DNA from: Streptomyces luteolus
GTDB lineage: Bacteria > Actinomycetota > Actinomycetes > Streptomycetales > Streptomycetaceae
Length of the DNA stretch: 64,000 nt
Reading direction: 5' to 3'
Assembly (NCBI RefSeq): GCF_029968015.1
Contig: NZ_JASCIS010000041.1
Span: 1 to 64,000, forward strand
Made by a program: the position numbers and the translations under genes. This document shows, in pieces, positions 60,901 through 64,000 of this stretch. The stretch's first letter is position 1; each line of letters starts with the position of its first letter. A model generated the notes under the pieces. The model saw only the letters and a list, made by a program, of their open reading frames with translations, had not been told where the DNA came from and did no database searches.

Positions 60901-62995
60901 GCTGGGCGTAGGCCAGGCTGACCAGGATCCGGCCGAGTGCCCGCAGGTCGTCCTCTCGGCTCGCGCGCGGGCGGCGGTGCAGGGCGAAGCCGCTGATCTT
61001 CGGGGTGCCGTCCGGTGCGACCAGGATGTTTTCCGCGACGAGGCGGCCGTGCGTCCCGCCCGCCTCGTGCAGCGTCGTCACCGCGTCGATCAGGTCGGCC
61101 GCCATGTCCTGCGCCTCCTGCGCATGGGTGCGGTACGAGGCCAGATTCGGCCCGTCCACGTACTCCACCGCCATGTACGGCCGGCCCTCGTGCTCGCCGA
61201 CCTCCAGCACCCGGACCAGGTTGGGGTGTTCGGGGAGTGCGCCCGGCCAGCCGTCGAGGTCGGTGTCGGCGAGGCGGAGGGCGACCCGGGCGCCGGTCTG
61301 CTCGTCGACAGCCGACCAGTACTTGCCGTTGCGGCCCAGGGCCGGGCCCAGCCGGTAGCGGCCGTCGATGAGAGAGGACGCGGCCGGTGCGCCGCCCAGG
61401 AGTTCGGCGGTCCTCCCGGTCACCGTGGCGATCGGGCCGTCCGCCGGGGCCGGTTCGGCGCCGCCCGGGGTGGTCGCCGTGAACTCGGGGGCCGTGATCC
61501 CCGCGCGGGCGTCGATCAACTCACCGACCCGCTCCAGGAGTTGCTCCGTACGCCCCTGCGCCGAGCGCGGCAGCGTGCCGAGCAGGATTTCCCGTACGCC
61601 GGGGCGGAAGGCGTAAGCGCCGGGTGCCGCCGACGGGGGCGTGTGGAGGAGGCCGCTGAGGACGACCTCGGCGAGGTGCTGGGGCTGCGGGTCGGGCTCG
61701 ATGGCCGCCTGGACCAGACGCATCACGGGGAGTTCCGGGCGTCCTACGGCCAGGTGTCCGGCGAGCCGGAACGCCTCGGGGGACGCGTGCGAGCGGAAGC
61801 GGAGGATCAAGTCGGCGGGGGTCAGGCGGTCGGCCGACTGGGTGTCGGACGGGCGGGGTACGGGCGGCCGGGCGCCCAACCAGCCGATAGCGGCAGGCAG
61901 TTGGCGTCCGCCCGGGTCCGCGAGCAGCTCCGCCCAGTGCCCGAGCCAGGGCGCCGCGGGCTCCAGGACCGGAAGGGGCAGCAGCGCACCGGACGGGTCG
62001 GTGTCGCCGTCGTACGACTCGAAGGTCAGGGCCGCGTTCGGGGCCGCGGGGGCGGGGGCCGTGAGCAGGCCGGGGGTCGCCGGGAGGGCCGTGGTGCGCC
62101 ACAGGCGTTCCGGCAGGGGCTGCACCACGGCGAGCGGCATCCGCTCCGCCCAGCGCCGCAGCTGCCCGTACCAGCGGGAACCCGCCGGGCCGGGACGCCA
62201 CTGCGGGCCCATGCAGTCGCTGACGAGGAGGGTGACCGTACGGCCGTCGGCGGGCGCCGGCGCTCCCGCGTACCGGACCCGGCCGTCCGGCCCCGCGCGG
62301 TGCACGCTCACCGTCCGGAAGATGCCCGACTGGGCGAGCGCGTCCCGCAGTTCGCGTACGAGCGGTCGCCAGACCGGCATCGTCGGGCCCGTGTCGTACA
62401 CCAGCTCAAGGCGCAGCCAGCGCTCGGCTGCCGGCCGGAGCACCGGCAGCCACCAGGCGGGGTGGCCGCCGAGGGTGGCGATGCGGTGGGCGGTTGCCTG
62501 CTCGTCGAGGACGTGCCCGGCGGGCGCGGGCACGGTGCGCTTGAGCGGGCGCAGGGCGCGTTGCAGCGTCAGGGGGCGCGCGAGCATCGGGGGCGCCGGA
62601 ACATGCAGCGTGCGGTGCCCGCCGGTCCCGGGGGCCGGTGCGGACGGGTGGGCCGGGAGGTGCAGGGGGACGCGCTCGTCCGCGCCGGACGCCGGGCCGG
62701 AAGGAAGCGGCGGGGGAGGGGAGGGCTGCTCGGGTGCCTGGGCGGGTGCGGGTGGGGCGGGCGCGGCCGCGGGGCCGTCCTGGTGGGGCCGGGTCTCCGG
62801 TGCGGGGTGCGGACTCGCCGCGACGGCCCCTTCCTCCGCGCCGCCCAACTGCCCCGCCAACCACAGCAGTTCGGCCAGCTCGCGCGGTCCGGGGCGCGCC
62901 GAGCCGCCCGCCTCGGCCAGCAGGTCCGCGAGGCGGGTGACGGGGGTGCCGGGGGTGCCGGGTGGGTCGGGTGGGCCCGCGGGGTCAGAACGCAT
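57983..62995 (-). CDS. SAV_2336-domain protein with two pseudokinases, BTAD/TPR region and HAD-like tail
   Basis: The 1670-residue protein has a Pro-rich start, then a vWA-like SAV_2336 N-terminal domain (about 139-320: LELVYDTGPTMPVWRPLVRE, TVTLLVSDCMGPQWRPG). Pseudokinase 1 is at about 541-720 (HGRLVAENILV, KISGF in place of DFG) and pseudokinase 2 at about 730-915 (HGDLIASHVLI, LALCGFA). A BTAD/TPR region follows (960-1200, RLTRAELHHADGQFQRAADD, LATYQEYRNQLA). The HAD-like tail (1454-end) has FEGPL where the nucleophile Asp is expected. It overlaps the AAA+ gene by 11 bases. Such proteins accompany MoxR ATPases in predicted conflict systems. Every enzymatic module looks inactive, suggesting a scaffold or sensor. 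Confidence 0.85.
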   Translation of the reverse strand: MRSDPAGPPDPPGTPGTPVTRLADLLAEAGGSARPGPRELAELLWLAGQLGGAEEGAVAASPHPAPETRPHQDGPAAAPAPPAPAQAPEQPSPPPPLPSGPASGADERVPLHLPAHPSAPAPGTGGHRTLHVPAPPMLARPLTLQRALRPLKRTVPAPAGHVLDEQATAHRIATLGGHPAWWLPVLRPAAERWLRLELVYDTGPTMPVWRPLVRELRDALAQSGIFRTVSVHRAGPDGRVRYAGAPAPADGRTVTLLVSDCMGPQWRPGPAGSRWYGQLRRWAERMPLAVVQPLPERLWRTTALPATPGLLTAPAPAAPNAALTFESYDGDTDPSGALLPLPVLEPAAPWLGHWAELLADPGGRQLPAAIGWLGARPPVPRPSDTQSADRLTPADLILRFRSHASPEAFRLAGHLAVGRPELPVMRLVQAAIEPDPQPQHLAEVVLSGLLHTPPSAAPGAYAFRPGVREILLGTLPRSAQGRTEQLLERVGELIDARAGITAPEFTATTPGGAEPAPADGPIATVTGRTAELLGGAPAASSLIDGRYRLGPALGRNGKYWSAVDEQTGARVALRLADTDLDGWPGALPEHPNLVRVLEVGEHEGRPYMAVEYVDGPNLASYRTHAQEAQDMAADLIDAVTTLHEAGGTHGRLVAENILVAPDGTPKISGFALHRRPRASREDDLRALGRILVSLAYAQRWDSDVELPLPFRQLMGDLESGLGQIWPARLPWPYRPLGPLGLSGAMWRARHQESGEEVVIQHFPGVDAGAPVFAHTADRLAALRHDNVVRVLDRGTTDQGAFLVTERVEGVSLRELLAEGDSEGDTEGDTEGDTEGLPLTRVLSSIAQLASAVNELHSADLTHGDLIASHVLITDDGRLALCGFALDRDMALRDDLVKLGEHVQAMATGVAPSDTPLRAEDLVSLPVTWRAALVDLVNQLRFGELGEASSAAHHLAYLSLRSVRPGRLYRLFGPPRYQEDRRVTPVGLPGSPESAVFSALVLNCEEPVALEGELRDAVEFVRDELGSDVVGASEDGLPVLRLLDGDTTDVLRVEQLTEEARLAREQNRTSEALRLVEVALGLMDGEPLPGVPGARAAAARARLGELPLSLRLTRAELHHADGQFQRAADDLHGLLLRHPAHPEAVRLRMVALRSLGRRDAALATYQEYRNQLASPTEEDPAIRRLAREMQASSGPTEARLLVGFTAPPEDAQALQALEEELKQVLQDNRPGGRVALLPAAGGFELSVKAVEPHHYLLDLALRTLGTVHRRIPGTPRLRALLGVRAEDVREDWEEQIAEPLALGLSPELYDRLVVQAGLADVGLFRRLMSSRAARSRVWYCTWRAPEHATRRERHTFTWPSSDAAWPFTAQVEFTWGFPGPQYPDGRETEELTAAFRDAASRITRRHAPDATAAALHQLRKELRSPRSPRVTAQHGILSLTGRPGPRSVENPLEGATTVLIGFEGPLARLYSRTSAATAAQELTRLITELRDVDEVLRGDPVASRLAEVGVHPLDVLRTYAGHPVGPDLRRRLDTIEGRASARPNPAGDRLLRELLDSARSVRIVSDTSTEAMRLWLTRRSLQLRDRVFGRTDDLSKLMPDPDRLRRALGDVPPEHAVLISSSPAEHEAARAIGLPVIGYAYDRTVLRRLRDLGCELIVENLDDLTAGLRQE
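60498..60545 (-). repeat. Four tandem 12-bp units in the second pseudokinase
   Basis: GTATCGCCCTCC is repeated three times and a fourth unit differs by one base (GAATCGCCCTCC). In the protein this gives EGDTEGDTEGDTEG plus an EGDSEG unit, an acidic loop before helix E. Copy-number change keeps the frame. Confidence 0.88.
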
Positions 62996-64000
62996 CGGGC
63001 TCCTGCGCGCCGCCGCCCCCGCCGAACCCGCCCCCGCCGAACCCGCCCCCGCCGTGCCCGCCCCCGTCGTGCCCGTCCCCGCCGCCCGCGAGACGGCTCA
63101 GATACGGCATCAGCTGCTCGGCGAGCTCGTCGCGCGAGTCCGCCGCGAGGCCCGAAGCGCCGGTCAGGTAGATGGCGTTGAGAAGCTGGTCGGTGGCGAG
63201 TTCACCGCTGTTGCCGCGCTCCAGGAAGCGGGCGATCAGCGTGCGGCCGTACGCGTCCGGTTCGCCCAGGTGGGCGCGGACGATCGACTCCAGGTGGCCC
63301 GCGTCCGGCTGCCGCAGCCGGAGTGTGACGCAGCGGCGCAGGAACGCGGGCGGGAACTCGCGCTCGCCGTTGCTGGTCAGGACCACGAACGGGAAGGCGT
63401 GGCAGCGCACCCGGCCGCCCGTCACGGGTACGCGCTCGTCCCCGCCGTCGACCAGCACGTGCGCCTCGGGCGTGGTGCGGGCGGCGCGCAGCAGCTCCGG
63501 GATCTCGTACTGGCCCTCCTCCAGGATGTTCAACAGGTCGTTGGGCAGATCGAGATCGCTCTTGTCGATCTCGTCGATGAGCAGGACGCGGGGCCTGCCG
63601 TACGGGAGCAGGGAGGTGCCGAGCGGGCCGAGGCGCAGATGGTCCTGGAGTTCGCCGCCCGACGGCAGGTCCTGGGCGGCGGCCCGCCCGGCCGCGTACA
63701 GGCGGGACAGCGGGTCGTACTGGTAGAGCCCGTCGGCCAGGGTGGACCGGCTGGTGATGTTCCAGCGCAGGACCGGGCCGAGCCTCAACTCCCGTGCCAC
63801 CGCGTACGCCAGGGACGACTTGCCGCTGCCGGGCGGTCCGGTCACAAGCAGCGGGCGGCGCAGGAACAGGGCCGCGTTGACCAGCTGCACCGACTGCTCG
63901 GTGGGCCGGTACGTCTCGGCGCGGTGCGTGCGGTCCGGGGAAGCGCCCTCCGCGGGCCCGGCCGGTGCGGCGAGGGGGCTGTCGCCGCCGCCGTCGAAGG
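62985..64000 (-). CDS. MoxR-type AAA+ ATPase (5' end beyond window)
   Basis: The frame is open to the window edge, so the start is outside; 338 residues are visible. After an Ala/Pro-rich stretch comes TEQSVQLVNAALFLRRPLLV, Walker A GPPGSGKSS, a sensor/arginine region and Walker B VLLIDEIDKSDLDLPNDLLN. Sensor 1 is FVVLTSNGEREFPPAFLRRC. The lid is followed by a Gly/His/Asp-rich tail (GGGGFGGGGFGGGGG) ending PDAF. MoxR ATPases remodel partner proteins, often with vWA domains; the overlapping SAV_2336 protein is that kind of partner. Confidence 0.9.
   Translation of the reverse strand, partial: FDGGGDSPLAAPAGPAEGASPDRTHRAETYRPTEQSVQLVNAALFLRRPLLVTGPPGSGKSSLAYAVARELRLGPVLRWNITSRSTLADGLYQYDPLSRLYAAGRAAAQDLPSGGELQDHLRLGPLGTSLLPYGRPRVLLIDEIDKSDLDLPNDLLNILEEGQYEIPELLRAARTTPEAHVLVDGGDERVPVTGGRVRCHAFPFVVLTSNGEREFPPAFLRRCVTLRLRQPDAGHLESIVRAHLGEPDAYGRTLIARFLERGNSGELATDQLLNAIYLTGASGLAADSRDELAEQLMPYLSRLAGGGDGHDGGGHGGGGFGGGGFGGGGGAQEPDAF

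Overview
The window looks like a piece of a Streptomyces chromosome, or that of a very close relative. Base composition is strongly GC-rich with GC-rich third codon positions. The gene content is typical of the genus: a chaplin, a tyrosinase with its caddie protein, an MreB/Mbl paralogue, a 'SAV_2336 N-terminal domain' protein next to a MoxR-type ATPase, and short palindromic Streptomyces repeats. There are three tRNA genes. All assignments are from reading the sequence; no database search was possible.

Layout. 1-4.3 kb: end of an ABC exporter operon, a FGGY sugar kinase, a YtxH-like small membrane protein, two tRNA-Asn genes and one tRNA with a CAT anticodon. 4.25-21.55 kb: a probable integrated island. 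The last 22 nt of the CAT tRNA plus 5 nt downstream recur perfectly as a 27-bp direct repeat at 21525-21551, and a truncated tyrosine recombinase lies just inside the right end. Its cargo is a Stealth-family sugar-phosphate transferase, a secreted esterase, an FG-GAP propeller protein, a 1224-residue DNRLRE/LamG surface protein and a 2311-residue Rhs polymorphic toxin. The toxin ends in a Hint domain and a small tip with deaminase-like zinc motifs, and is followed by an Imm10-like immunity gene.

21.6-31 kb: small hypotheticals, a MarR-type regulator and an ion-homeostasis block (KtrB, KtrA, an RCK-domain membrane protein, a CPA-type cation/proton antiporter). 31-36.7 kb: a putative secreted WXG/ESX-like pair with a lipoprotein, then membrane and small proteins of unknown role. 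36.7-43.4 kb: minus-strand redox genes (CcdA, TlpA-like lipoprotein, Crp/Fnr regulator) and an overlapping operon of a MauE-like protein, a radical SAM enzyme resembling the archaeal tetraether-synthase/MJ0619 group, and a methyltransferase. The radical SAM gene carries an in-frame palindromic repeat right after its cluster motif.

43.5-50.4 kb: cell-surface genes (MelC1/MelC2-type tyrosinase pair, chaplin, SpaA-fold protein, zinc D-Ala-D-Ala carboxypeptidase) and an operon of MreB-like protein, small membrane protein and a GAF histidine kinase whose ATPase domain looks degenerate. 50.9-58 kb: an HTH/TPR regulator, an MFS exporter, three 43-bp repeats and a large secreted subtilisin-like protease. 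58-64 kb: a MoxR-type AAA+ ATPase (running off the window) overlapping a 1670-residue protein with a vWA-like SAV_2336 domain, two pseudokinase domains, a BTAD/TPR region and a HAD-like tail. Its architecture resembles NTP-dependent bacterial conflict systems.

The three places most worth following up are the Rhs toxin/immunity pair on the tRNA island, the radical SAM operon with its repeat insertion, and the AAA+/pseudokinase pair at the right edge.
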